The notes beneath the pieces are model-generated. The model was given only the letters and a program-made list of their open reading frames with translations, was not told the DNA's origin and did not search any database. Positions 23,747 to 36,200 of a stretch of 64,000 bases of DNA are shown here, in pieces (position 1 is the first letter of the stretch; every line of letters starts with the position of its first letter). Source of the stretch: Stenopsyche tienmushanensis (Eukaryota; Arthropoda; Insecta; Trichoptera; Stenopsychidae); assembly GCA_008973525.1 (NCBI GenBank), contig WACJ01000082.1, positions 620,001-684,000 of the forward strand, read 5' to 3'. A program made the position numbers and the translations under genes.

Positions 23747-26700
23747 ATGCCTTTCAAGCCAATTGAAAACCCCAAGTGCCCCAAATGCGGCAAGTCAGTA
23801 TACGCAGCCGAAGAGCGCGTAGCAGGAGGATTAAAATGGCACAAGATGTGCTTCAAGTGTGGTAAGTTGGAGTCTGTCACTGTGGATGCTGTGGAATTGC
23901 TGACTGAGACTGAATTGACTTGAGAGTGTGTGGTCGACAGGTCTGTGCAGCAAGTTGTTGGACTCCACCAACTGCTCCGAGCATGAGGGAGAGCTGTTCT
24001 GCAAAGTGTGCCACGCCCGCAAGTACGGTCCCAAGGGATACGGCTTCGGCGGCGGAGCAGGTTGCCTGTCCATGGACACCGGATCCCATCTGGCCGAAGG
24101 AGAAGGAGCGTAAGTATCCGATTCGCCGTCGCGTCATATTCTCGGCGGACTGTGCATAATCGGTCCAGACGGCGAGGTACTTTCCTTATCTCGGACAGTT
24201 TTATACATATTTCTGTTTTTGCAAATATTTGCCGCTTAGATCCATTCACCCATCGGTTTAAGATTCATCTCTTGTAAATCGCTAGAGTCACTTGTCACTA
24301 CCTTTAGCATTAACATGTTTGATTAACCGCTGTCGTACGAGAAATGTAAATACTAGATGCCATGAGGAGTGGAGTCTTGACGCAGCATGACATAGTTGTT
24401 TGTTCGCAACAGGCAACAGTAAGTGGCAGGGAAGGTGCCCCCAGCAGCCCGCAGCCGGCGCCTCCGCCCCCATGACATCCCGACGGTATTGCGCCCTTCC
24501 GTTTGCGATCCCCCGCACCGAAAGCGCCCCGGCCACCTAGGGCGCTCTTAATTTTAGTTAGTTTTTTACACAAAATTGAATATTTTTTTAAATGAACCGA
24601 TTGGTGTCTACTTCTCGAATTATTTATTTACATAAATGATACAAATGATACATGATTACAGTTTTAAACTCTCCTTTGACCGTTCGATCATAGCAATGTA
24701 AAACTTTTTAATTTATAATAAATAAACAAAAATAAACAAAAACTCCAAATGTGTGTGTTCTCGTCTGGAAAATGAAAAGAGACGCGCAAAGCGCCCCGCA
24801 TCCGGCAGACGGGGCACCGTCTGCTGGAGCGGGCCTTTCTAGACCCCCGAATCCAAACTCCTCTCCCTTCTTCGGCGACTTCGGCGACAACACCAGGACG
24901 AACACGGTGAGCACACTTTTACAGTGGCTGGCATGGCTTCAGGCTTCCGACTCTCCGTTTGTCATCTCCTCGACTCACCTCGGTTCCGCATCTCACAGCA
25001 TGCTCCATTGTGTAATCGCTTTCTTCACTCGCATCGTCGGGAGGATCACTAACACTGCCGTGTCACGTGATGGGATAAGGAAAGTGTCCTCGGGGCGAGG
25101 CGGCGGGCGCGGGGCGAGCTGGGGAGCTCTCTTGCCTTCTCCCATTACTCGCACGTCATATTAATGTTTCACAATTCGAGATCTCCGTAACACAATTAAA
25201 CTTCTAATAAAAACATCGCAAACGCCGCATCGCAGCCGACTGTCATATCGGTTCAGTCGAATCACAACTATGTTATACATTAATGAGACGCTTATTTAAC
25301 AAAACAGGCTGCCAGGGTTGATTGACGAAAGGTGGTGGCATCGTATTAACGAAGTAGAGCTGTAACCGATGCTTGGTAGAGCGTGAGAGAGCGGAAATCG
25401 CGAATACCTCCTCAGTTGCTACAGAATGTTTTTTTGCAGACGCACCAACGGAGCCTGCATGGAACCCAGGACCATCGCCCAGGCGCCTCCCGGACAGGGA
25501 TGCCCCCGCTGCGGCGGCTTCGTCTACGCGGCCGAACAGATGCTGGCCAGAGGACGCGTAAGACACACTATCTATTTCAATACAATCTAACCACCTTCTT
25601 GCGTCCACAATTGGGGAAATAAGGACAATTCTATAATAACCCAAACGCATATTATACGTTCATTCAAAAGACATTTTAGAGCACCGATTTACAATGGTGT
25701 CAGATCTCGGGCGAGATGCTGACCCCTGTCGTAGATGATTTTACGTTTTTCAAATACATCAAATCCTCTTGTTTCATCGTGCAATGACTCCAGATTGGCA
25801 GGTTCTTTGAAGACATAAAATAAAGGCAACAAAACAGTTAATGAGAAAGATTATCAATACGTCTCATAGCTGTCTGTTTTCCTATCAATACCTTTATTAC
25901 CAAAACGGCGTACAAATATTTGGAGACAAGCCTTGATCATCGGCAAGCTTTCACAACTTAAGCAAAAGTATTTTGTCTTCTTGTGGTTTCTTCTCTTTTC
26001 TTAAATACATACTATTTTCGTAGCTCAGATCCAATAGCGAGCTTCATTTTTCCTTCTATTATATGTTAATCCGATGCTGTGTTTTATAATTTCTATTGAG
26101 AGTAATTTCACAAACAATGCAATATGATAAATATAATTTTTCTTGACTTGGCGAAATGCAATTTGGAAATGCGATTGATGGATGAAAATATTTCCTATTA
26201 ATTTGAAAGACTTTTGGTGGTGGAGGCCTACAAAAAAAGAACACAACAGATTCACCTTGCAGATTATTTAATTTATTTATTTTGCTAAATTGAAATAATT
26301 GACATTGACATTGAAAAAAGGAAATAGAACCAAAGAATTGAAACACTTTCATGTGCAATAAATTTGTACAGTGACCTTAGATTTTATTCTGGTTTGATCA
26401 ATGAAAACTTCCCATAGGGTGTCATAATTAGGAGTCTCAAATATTAGTAATATAAATAATTTGGATAAATTGTTTGGCACGCGGACAGACACATTTTTTA
26501 GGTGATTAGTGGGTCTTTTGCTATATTTCACAAATAGGTCCTATGTCTTAAGTGTTAAAGTTCCATAGCTTGCACGATCTCCAGAGCTGACACCAGTGGA
26601 TTTATTTGTTTAGGGACGTGCCCTATTCCGTGACTCGCGCGACCTTCAGATCTGACACCACTGGATGTTTTTGTCTAGGGACGTGTTCTGCCCTATTCCG

Positions 26701-29700
26701 TGGTGGGTCGCATAAACAAAGTTTGAAAACAAAAATGCAACCAAGATTTCAAATAAGTCAACTACATTAATATCGGATTCATTTTATAAATATTTAAATT
26801 TAGAAATATTGAAAAATTGGGAATCATAATAAGCTAATAAGATTTAAGTTATTTCTTATGATTTGTTCCATTTTTTGTAATTAGTTAATGACTCAATCGA
26901 ATGGAATCTATTTTATACCCTCCCAAATATAAATACACTTATATTTACAACAATTGTGGTATTATAATGAACGACTATATACTGCAAATAAAATACCTTT
27001 TACCGATAATATACAGTAGTGCTTTAGCCATCGTATTGATCAAATCTATCAACTGGCGACTGTTTCTAAATAGAAAATATTAGAAGCTCAAATACTTTAT
27101 ATTTAGACAAAGACTAGGAATAAAGCCGAACATTAATTAAACAAATTCGCGCACATCACATCACAAATCACGCTCTCAAAAGAACATTTTACTTATGTGA
27201 ATTCTAACTACAGGGTTATCATAGACGATGCTTCAAATGTTTGAATTGCAACAGAACGCTCGATTCAACGATGCATTGTGACGGACCGGACTTAAACGTT
27301 TATTGCAGAGGTATACAAAATGAAGGTTTATTGTTTCGAGATGTGATTGTGTTAACATCCTGATGTTTATGCGTATATTTTTTTGAATCATGTTGAAATC
27401 GGCATGAACCCGATGTTTTATTCATCGCATCATGTACCCGTATCGGACCCGCATTAGATTCCTTGAACGATGGTCTAAGCACGATGTAATATCTAATATG
27501 TGCATGTGTTGTTTTACATTTTGTGGGAGAAATTCGGGGTATAGCGAATCGAATGTCAGAATTCAGATGGAACTGAACTTACTTGTTAAAGGGATGGCAT
27601 AAGGAGTGTTTCAAGTGCGGTGACTGCGCAAAGGGACTGGATTCAGTGAACTGTTGCGAAGGCCCCGATAAGAACATCTACTGCAAAGGTAAGGCGTTTT
27701 ATCAAATCGAGTGTTAGAATCGTTTCCCGTGTCTATGTTTTCCAAATTCCATTACATTTATTCAAAAATATATAAATATATCCATAAAATAGTAAAATTA
27801 GACAGATTCATTTGTGAAAATTAAAGTGGGTTCATGAAATCCTCTCGTTACCTTTTGTTTAATTATCATTGTGCATTTGGAATGTTTTGTCCTTTCATTG
27901 TTATGTTTTGCCCCCGTAGTGTGTTACGGGAAGAAGTTTGGCCCTAAAGGCTATGGATACGGACAAGGCGGTGGCGCTCTTCAAAGCGACTGTTTTGCTA
28001 ACGGGTGAGTACTTAAAAATTTGCTCGCGCTCTTCATCGGCATCGCATTAATTTACAATAATATTCACACTCTTTTCAATGTCAAAACCAATTAATACAC
28101 ACATTGTCCTGCTGGAAGATGAAGACGAGATTAACATTATATACATTTACAAGAATTTAGCAGAGTAGACGGAATGTGGAGTCGATGAAGAAGTGTGCGC
28201 ATGCCACTCCTTTAACGCAGCTTTTGTACATATATGCTTTTTGCTTCACCACACAGGATGCTATGCTCAGCGATATGGCCCTCGTGGCATCGGCCACTCT
28301 GGGATGTCTTCCTTGGGGCTCATGTGCGATATAAGGGATGTCGAATGGCAGAGGTACTGCACGTAACACAGATACTTGTATCCCTCTGTATGATCACAAA
28401 CTGATCACGACATTCGTTCAATTAGATATTCTGAATGTGATTAGTTTCTCAATCGCCACATTTGTGTGTGTCCTGAAATAATTTCAAAAACATCTTCCAT
28501 CCACCATGAATCCTTGTATTAACAATATTTTCTAATGAATTTCACATATTTTTACCTAACATTCATGTTCATCAGGTTCAATTTAAAACAACAAAATAAG
28601 AGTATACCTCAGTGAATTACCTCTTTGGCTACAAGAACACAAATATATCATATTAATACTTAACAAGATAAATAATAAATATCATCATTGTTTTTAGATT
28701 AACTTTTACCTTTACATTACACATATAAATATTTAAAAATCATAAAAATGGATTAGCAAATTCATAAAATGAATTATCAAATCATGTTTGATTATTTTTT
28801 TAATAATATAGTAAATATAATATTGGTTACGATGACTTCGAGTTCGAAATATGGTGCTTTTATCAGCTAATTTGTTTTGCTCCTCATCCTTGCTTCGATT
28901 ATTAACTCACATTTTGTAAAAATATAGACATTATTCAATGGTGTGCATTATAACAATTAAGTCCTTTTTAATATAGCGACCAAGCACCTAAGACCACGTT
29001 GATTGATACTGCTTCAATCAAAGCTCCACCGGGACAGGGTTGTCCCCGTTGCGGTGGCGTCGTATTCGCAGCTGAATTAGTTCTGGCCAAAGGCAGAGAA
29101 TGGCACAGGAAATGCTTCAAGTGCCGCGATTGCACTAAAACTCTCGATTCAATCATCGCGTGCGACGGACCGAACAGCGAGGTTTACTGCAAGACTTGCT
29201 ACGGCAAGAAATGGGGACCTCACGGATACGGTTTCGCTTGCGGCTCCGGTTTCCTTCAAACTGACGGTTTAACGTAAGCACTAAATAAATTTATGTCATC
29301 TAACATACCGAACATTAAACGAACGACGATTTTAAATGCGAAATTTATTACAGCGAGGATGAAATCTCAATGAGCAGACCGTTCTACAATCCCGATACAA
29401 CATCTATCAAAGCTCCCAAAGGACAGGGATGTCCTCGTTGTGGCGGTATGGTGTTCGCTGCTGAACAGCAACTCGCTAAAGGAACGGTTCGTATTGATTT
29501 ATAAAATGCATTATTAAAATATGAATGAATCTCGATAAAAAGCATTGTGAATTTTACAGATGTGGCATAAGAAATGCTTCAATTGCGCAGAATGCCATCG
29601 CCCGTTAGATTCAATGTTGGCTTGTGATGGACCCGATAAGGAAATCCATTGCCGCGCTTGCTACGGTAAACTCTTCGGACCTAAAGGATTCGGATTTGGT

Positions 29701-30847
29701 CATGCTCCCACTCTTGTCTGCGCCGATAGTGAGCCAACAGTTCACTGGTAAACAACAATGATTTTTATTCATATTGAAATAAAACTATAAAACGGTTTTT
29801 AAGCATCGGTTATATTTTAGCTCCGAAGGTAATCCGTTCATGGGACCCAAGGCAGCAGAAGGCTCCGGTTGTCCACGTTGTGGTTTCCCCGTTTATGCAG
29901 CGGAACAAATGATTTCTAAGAACAAAATTTGGCACAGACGTTGCTTCTCATGTTCAGATTGCCACAGATCTCTGGTAAGATTAGTATTAAATCTAAATAA
30001 AACATATTAAGGTTCATTGACATTTATTAAAGAAAAACATGCATTGACTTAAAATTAAATGTGAACGGTTTATTTACAAGTATATTATATTCGATTTGTC
30101 TTCAAATAGTCTCTATCCTCTTCTTCTTCCTCGCGTATTAAATGCGTGTTTAAAAACTCCTCGATGGAATCGGTATTCCATTTTTCGATAGCGACGACTT
30201 GTTTGACGCTTCCGTCTTTATCTTGTAGCTTGATCGCCGGATCAAGTCCCGGTCCGTATCTAATTTGTAAATTGGAGAATTTAGCAGGCCGGTCGCTCTT
30301 GATAAAAGCCTGTATTTGGGGATAGGCTGCAAATTTGCAAGTGCATACTTCAAGTACAGCTTTAGCAAACTTTCCGCCTTCAGTCGATTCTTCCTTTTGA
30401 CAGCATTCACGACAATGTCCCTGTAATGATTCGAGTCCAAAGTCTTTGAGTTGGTCACACGATGAACACAGAAGATTCGCTTTGTTGAATCCTAACGTCC
30501 AACAGTCATCGGACGAAAATTCACTGATCGATCCGGGTATGAAAAATATAAAAAGGCTACAGGCCACGAAATACACGTATCGAGCCATCTTTAGACGTCA
30601 AACTGACAGCTCCGCACGCCGGATGATATTAACAATGTTTCTTACGGCCATGATCTTTTTGAGCACGTCATCTCTTTTTTTCGTTTTTATGCGCCTCTTT
30701 TTTAAATTAATTTAATTTTTTTAGGATTCGACGAATTTATGTGATGCACCAAACGGTGAAATCTATTGCCGAGGCTGTTATGGTAGAAATTATGGACCCA
30801 AAGGCGTCGGCTTCGGCATGGGAGCTGGAACTCTTACCATGGCTTGA
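23747..30847 (+). CDS. Mlp84B: Muscle LIM protein with five LIM domains, Mlp84B type
   Basis: This is a sarcomeric scaffold of the cysteine-rich (CRP/MLP) family, which in insects sits at the Z-disc and in muscle nuclei. Coding exons are 23747-23861, 23941-24109, 25440-25557, either 27214-27310 or 27592-27688, 27920-28004, 28977-29273, 29354-29486, 29560-29747, 29821-29974 and 30725-30847. All joins are GT-AG and in frame, giving 492 residues, close to fly Mlp84B. LIM domains start at about residues 11, 116, 217, 320 and 418. Each has the CPxC...HxxC...C zinc ligands and is followed by a GPKGxGxGxGxG-type tail. The start ATG follows ATCAAG and matches the family start MPFKP. One donor (29487, GTTCGT) is weak. 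AATAAA at 31009-31014 may end the transcript. The last intron contains SELENOF on the other strand. Confidence 0.95.
24413..24422 (+). CDS. Mlp84B: Possible alternative last exon for a one-LIM isoform
   Basis: After the LIM1 exon (ending 24109, phase 2) an acceptor GCAACAG ends at 24412. Splicing there adds Ala-Gln-Gln and a TAA stop at 24420-24422. A second acceptor seven bases on (AG at 24418-24419) would instead add about 40 residues to a TAG at 24538-24540. A GC-rich stretch follows, and AATAAA occurs at 24721-24726 and 24731-24736. Single-LIM products are known for insect muscle LIM genes, so a short isoform is plausible, but nothing here proves it. Confidence 0.35.
24844..24907 (+). other. 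GC-rich segment with exon-like borders in Mlp84B intron
   Basis: It lies between TTTCTAG and GTGAGC and stays open in the frame that follows the LIM1 exon. Its 64-base length, however, puts the next LIM2 exon out of frame. It could be a regulatory island, part of an alternative 3' end, or chance. I do not include it in the main model. Confidence 0.2.
26577..26702 (+). repeat. Two-copy imperfect tandem repeat in an Mlp84B intron
   Basis: Two units of about 63 bases lie side by side. Both contain CTGACACCASTGGAT, then TTAGGGACGTG or CTAGGGACGTG, then CCCTATTCCGTG. The second unit has a short insertion (TTCTG). The repeat sits in the intron before the alternative exons. Confidence 0.65.
27214..27310 (+). 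CDS. Mlp84B: Mlp84B alternative exon A (centre of LIM2)
   Basis: This 97-nt exon encodes [20 protein letters not shown] then [12 protein letters not shown]. It supplies the H, C and C ligands of zinc finger 1 and the first ligands of finger 2. It begins in phase 0 after an ACTACAG acceptor and ends in phase 1 before GTATAC. It has the same length and phases as the exon at 27592-27688, to which it is clearly homologous. Confidence 0.85.
27592..27688 (+). CDS. Mlp84B: Mlp84B alternative exon B (centre of LIM2)
   Basis: This 97-nt exon encodes [20 protein letters not shown] then [12 protein letters not shown] and keeps all zinc ligands. It has the same phases as exon A. Using both exons would read Gly-Met-Ala-stop at the start of exon B, and skipping both would shift the frame, so the two must be mutually exclusive. 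Exon B is closer to the LIM2 sequence usual in insect Mlp84B. Confidence 0.85.
30085..30588 (-). CDS. SELENOF: SELENOF (15-kDa selenoprotein) cysteine homologue, intronless
   Basis: SELENOF is an ER-lumen thioredoxin-fold oxidoreductase that binds UDP-glucose:glycoprotein glucosyltransferase and helps glycoprotein folding. The 167-residue protein has a hydrophobic signal peptide (about residues 1-22), the cysteine-rich binding region (CSSC at 41-44, CRECC at 59-63), and the redox motif CTC at 82-84, where vertebrates have Cys-Gly-Sec. No selenocysteine machinery is therefore needed. The thioredoxin-like part includes [18 protein letters not shown] and [11 protein letters not shown], typical of the family. 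It ends in an acidic tail. The whole protein is one exon inside Mlp84B intron 29975-30724, on the opposite strand. AATAAA (30069-30074, - strand) lies 11 bases after the stop. Its upstream space before the next Mlp84B exon is only 136 bases. Confidence 0.93.
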   Translation of the reverse strand: MARYVYFVACSLFIFFIPGSISEFSSDDCWTLGFNKANLLCSSCDQLKDFGLESLQGHCRECCQKEESTEGGKFAKAVLEVCTCKFAAYPQIQAFIKSDRPAKFSNLQIRYGPGLDPAIKLQDKDGSVKQVVAIEKWNTDSIEEFLNTHLIREEEEEDRDYLKTNRI

Positions 30848-33235
30848 AAATGCTTATTGATAAATAATTAATACCCAGCAAATATGTGAGATGGTTGAAT
30901 GTATTTAATGTTAAGCTTTACACTTTATCATCGAACTGCCTCTAAAATTGTCCATTAGTATTATATTAGGGAACATAAACTTTCCAGTACAAAAATTAAA
31001 CTAGGGACAATAAAAGAATCGCAGTTCATGAAGAGTCAAACAATGATTGAGTATTTATGAATCCATGCCAATCTATTTAAAATAAGAATACGCCTACTAA
31101 ATATTACTTTCACGCACGCTAAAATAATATTTACACACCAGTTGAGTTATTTTCATCTGGAATTATATATAATTAGTGTATTATAAATAATTTAGTGAGA
31201 AATCCAGAAATGTATTTTTCATGAATTGGTATTAGCTTTCATTTGACCTGCAATTCATTTATAAATAAAAAATACAGCTAAATTCGAAGGAATCTTATAT
31301 AGAGAACAGGGTAGATTGATTGGGTTGATTGTGAATGCGCCGATATACATGATAAAAATGAAAGCGAAAGAGTTGTAAATAAATCAAATGAAGGCCTGTG
31401 TACTACTATTCCAATCATCATCATTAATAATTCATATGACGATTAGCTAATCTTCGATCGACCAGGTCTGAACCTGAAGAGATATATAATTTAATCTTTT
31501 ATTTTTCTATTACAACAATTTACACTTTAAATGTGACGATTTTTTAATGCGACACAACTGTACGTCGATATTATGTACTATATATCAAATGCTTGCAAGC
31601 TATAATCATTACATATATACTTATTTTACCTTGATGCTTCTAGGACAGCTTAAATTTAGCTAAGTAAAATATTTATTAAAAATATATAAATGTCTTTTGT
31701 TTATTGAAATAAAAGCATAGAAAATTTAAAAGGTTTTTATTCATTAACCAAACCTAATATGATCCAATTAATCTAAAACCTATTTACATAGATGTATCAT
31801 ATTTTTCAATTTATCACAGACAAGAAAGAGAGATTATGATCACAAATTGCGCAATGAATTATACAAAATCGGATGGCAAAAAATCGACACAACCTAAACG
31901 AATACATAATTTTATCTAATGAACGGCAAATATTAATTCACAACCAATAATTGACAAAACAATGAACAATGGAGATATATACTATATAGTAACGTTTGAA
32001 TATCAAAATTTGTACTTTGGTTTCATATTTATAAGATTGAATCAGAATACCATTAACAACTTATATTTCACGGAAATTGATCAACTTTACGGTTGCACAT
32101 TGTATTGATATATTTATTTAAATATCTAATTCTAGGTGAATAATATTAAGAGTTAATCAATTAAATTGATAATTTGTAATAATACTAATATAATACATAC
32201 AAATATCATTATGATAGATTGCTGCGCGTTACCCGTCGTAAGAATTAGCTTTAGAAAATATATTTAATCAAATCCAATATAGAGTGTACGAGAATTAATA
32301 GACAAGTTTGGATACTTCCGGAAAAGTATTTAAATACATTTGAAAAAAATAGGAAATACTATAAAACATGGACATCGCACGAGTACGTGTCATGATTTAA
32401 TCGAGAAGAAACAGCCGTTTTTACACTTGTGACAAAAATGGCGAAATATTGCGACAATGATCCAGAAATAAAAATAAAATAAAGAGCAAAATGACTTTCT
32501 GATGATGATTAAAATTAAAAAATATTAATAAACGCATACAATAAAATTAATTACAATAAAAATATTAATTACAATATTATTTCTATAAATACAATACAAA
32601 CAAGCTCTTTAATATTAACAATAACGTACGCGTATCAAAAATTCATAACGTGAATTAGATTGAGAGCTGACAGCATAAATTGAACGTCATATAACACATG
32701 TGAATTATTGAATATTTGTGTTCTGGCGTGTTTCCGGACTATCATTATGACAGTCTGGCGACTGAGATGCCGTTGGTTTTAAGTTGCCAGACTATTACCG
32801 GCTTGTTAAGATAGTACCAGACTGGTTCAAACTTGCTAAAGCTAACCAGAAAATTATGTCTATTTTAAAAAGTTATAATAAATAGTTTACATTTATAAAT
32901 GATTGTTTATTTTATTCATTTATAGAAAATTTAAAAAAATACTTATATGGTATTATTTAATTATGTTGAATTTTCATTAGATTTCAACCCCGATCAAACG
33001 ATAAACATCAAAAATTTCACTGGTTAAATTACATATGAATGAATATTATAATTATTGCATAAAATACTTTGATAGGATATATACAAACCCGTTTTACAAA
33101 TACAGCGCATCAAATACTTAATATGAATTTCACAAAAATGATGGTAACATATCAACAAATAACGACAGGCGACTCATATGTGAGTCTTTTGGTAATCTTA
33201 CGAATTAAAATACTCTGACGATGACAGATTTTTCT
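30848..33235. other. AT-rich interval between Mlp84B and XPC 3' ends
   Basis: This 2.4-kb stretch is very AT-rich and has no open frame of note. It contains the presumed Mlp84B 3' UTR (AATAAA at 31009-31014) and faces the 3' end of XPC, so the two genes converge here. I see no transposon ends. Confidence 0.5.
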
Positions 33236-36200
33236 TTATTTTTGTTTTTTATTTCCTTCAGAAGGTCCTTTAGTTCTCTTTTTAGATTTTGAGCTCTCAG
33301 CGGGTGTATCTTCTTGAAGCGTGGACTGAAAATCATATTTAGCCTGCAAGCGTTCTCGTATTAAAAGTCCGCGTATCAATCTTCTCCAATTCCCGTACAC
33401 GCGTTTATCTATTTTTTCTCTGGCCCGCAGTTCAGCTTCTTCTTGTTCCTAAAATACATGTTAAAAGAGTTTTAATGAATATCATCATAGTGCAGCCGCA
33501 AACAGTCCACTGCAGAACTATGGGCCTCTTCAATATCCAATTCAATTTCAAGAAAACTCAATTTAAATTAGTCAATATTTTAAAAAAATAATTGAACTTA
33601 AATACCTGTTCCCACGCAGCAACAACTTGATCTCTGAATTCCTCACAGATTATAAACCCATCATAAACGGGATGCGTCCAGCCTGAATGACAGTCAAATC
33701 CAACCATAGCAGGCGCACAATCGATACCCAATTTTCGAGTAACTTTATTCAATCCCGGCACTAATAAACGGGTTTCAAAAAAATTAATTTTATAAAAGAA
33801 ACGATTTAATCAATATAATAAATGCATTTAAATGTAAATATCTTACATGTTAAATGTACAGTTCCTTCCGGTAACATACAAGGCTTGAAAAGCTCCACAT
33901 TACCATATGGATTTCGAGGCACTTTACCGCCTTCAGCTTTGGGGGGAACATAATCGCCTACTTGCCACGGACCAAAAATTTCAAGCGGAAGATCAGTGAT
34001 TACCTTTCCCGTCAACTATTTAAATAACATATTAATTTTAAGTCGCACTTTAATTAAATAAAGGAATACAACACTCATTTCAAATCTTACCCTATCGTAC
34101 TTGGGACGAGCTTTGACGATCTTATAAGGCTTCTCTCCCAATCTTACAACTTTAGCTTCTTTGAGCCAAGTATCACGCGATCGACAAACGTGTACACATT
34201 CTCGGGCATACACTGCTTCGTTTTTAACAAACCCCAGAGTAATTGCGTTGGGCGGATATATAACTTCGAATTTCAAAAGATGTCGCTTCAACGCATACAG
34301 TGGATGATTTTTGAACCTTCGAATATTAAAAATCACATTAATGAAATTACACAAACACAATAATTTGTAGTAATTTCAAATAGATTTATACACACTCTGA
34401 AACTGTCTGCGGTAAAGGAGCGTCTAATTGAAGCCTATCCAGTTGTTCGTCTTCACGCGTATCCCTTAAGTTTGGTGGGCACATCCATGGTGATAATGCT
34501 TCACCGTACCAATCACAATCGACGCGTAATTTACGCGTTGTGGTATTCCAATGTGGAACGTATCGTCGCGTTAAATCTTTAACAAATCCAGCCATATCCC
34601 AAGCGACAATATATGAAACAGGGTGTGTTGATCGTGACTACTAAAGGTATAAGTAACATAAAGTATATCATATTGTTTCAACAAATAAAAATGATAAATC
34701 TACAACTATTGGGTGTGTGAATAAGCTCGTTCGCCTTTCGTTTGTGTGTTGTCTTGAGAGCAGGCGTTTGTTTTGATAATTAGGATACCCACATCAATCT
34801 TATCTTTGAGCAATTTTGTTATTCCCCTTTGACTGTTCTGGAGTGGCGTTATTAGCTAAGTATCAACACTCTTTTGCATAATCTACTCCTTCAGAAGTAA
34901 ACTGGCAGATTTGTACGGTAACCCGAGCTGAACAATAGAAAGCACATACCATGCAAGTTGAACATTAAGAAACATTCAGAAGAAGTGAACGAATATTATG
35001 TGCTATCAACAGTGTTAAGGTTCATTTATTGAGCTTGGATATTGAGCAAAATCATTAGGAGTTGATTGAACAACAGTTTCAAAATTTTTGGTGCTTTACA
35101 ATTTGATGCTGAAAAATGTAGAAAGGCGTCTTTTTGCGTGTGAACAACTGCTCTAACGGTAAAAAAGAAAAGGTCTTTTACGCCGTATCTTGACTCGCGA
35201 TGAAAAGTGGATATACTACGATAATTCTGCCTGAAATATGGACAAAAATAGTGGCTACCAATGGATATATTGCTTTTTTATTACTTATTTAAAATAAGAA
35301 ACGGCGAGAGCTAATTCACACACCCAATATAAATATTAATCATACTTCGCAACTATAGGCATTCCTTGCTCACATATTCGCGTGATAAATCAGCAAACAA
35401 ATTTCTGATCATCAAATACCCTTAGAAAGCAAAAGCGCTAACCAAAGTATAACTACAAATATGTATGCACAATAAAAAGTCTACTAACGTATATTTGGTT
35501 TATACAGTGGACCTCTCCTTTGATCACGTCTACTGATATCCACGACTCTTCTTCTTCTACGTAGACTTCGCACCAAACATCCATACCGATTCTTTTTTTT
35601 CCGTCCGGATTCTCATCGTCGGTAGAGAGAACGCGTCGATCGATTTCGCCTTTTTTAACATTACTAACGCGTTTAACAGTAGGTTTAAAATCAAAGTCAC
35701 TGGCATTCGAATCTCTACGCAATTTGCGCGCAGGTTTTTCATCAGAATCGTCGCTATCGTTCGGTAGAGTTTTCGAAGTGCTTGTGCGCTTTTTAGGCAC
35801 TTTTTTATTTTGCAAAGTTTTATTGGCATTTATCACAGTTTTGACTCTAGCTATTCGGGTCCTTCCAGTGGGAGCAGCTAAGTCTTCAGTTGAACTAAAA
35901 TATTTACTTGATTCGGGTTGTTCGTTGGACTTTTTACTCGGGGCTTTTTTAACGTTTTGATTCTTTTCCGTTGTATTTGCTTTGGAAGCTTTCTTTTTGT
36001 CCTCGGCACTTGTTTTGATGGATGCGGGCTTACTTTTATCAATCACGGCTTTTTTTTTGCTCGCTGATTTGTCGGAGCAAGTCGCCGTCATACTGTCAGC
36101 TTCGCATTTTTCACTGACTTCTTTAATATTCGCCATCTTAAGTTTTTTGCTAACGTTTTTATTTTGTTTTTCTAATAATTCTTTAGAATCAATTTTTGAT

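Noticed and set aside
23548..24249. 233-codon open frame on the - strand
   Set aside because: It lies antisense to the first two Mlp84B coding exons and their UTR; the GC-rich exon explains the lack of stops.
24751..25164. 137-codon + strand frame
   Set aside because: It has no known motif, and it would need intron sequence read through a GTGAGC donor. The real LIM2 exon joins directly to the LIM1 exon in frame.
30085..30588. A selenocysteine codon or SECIS element in SELENOF
   Set aside because: The redox position is a normal cysteine codon and no in-frame TGA is present, so no SECIS is needed.
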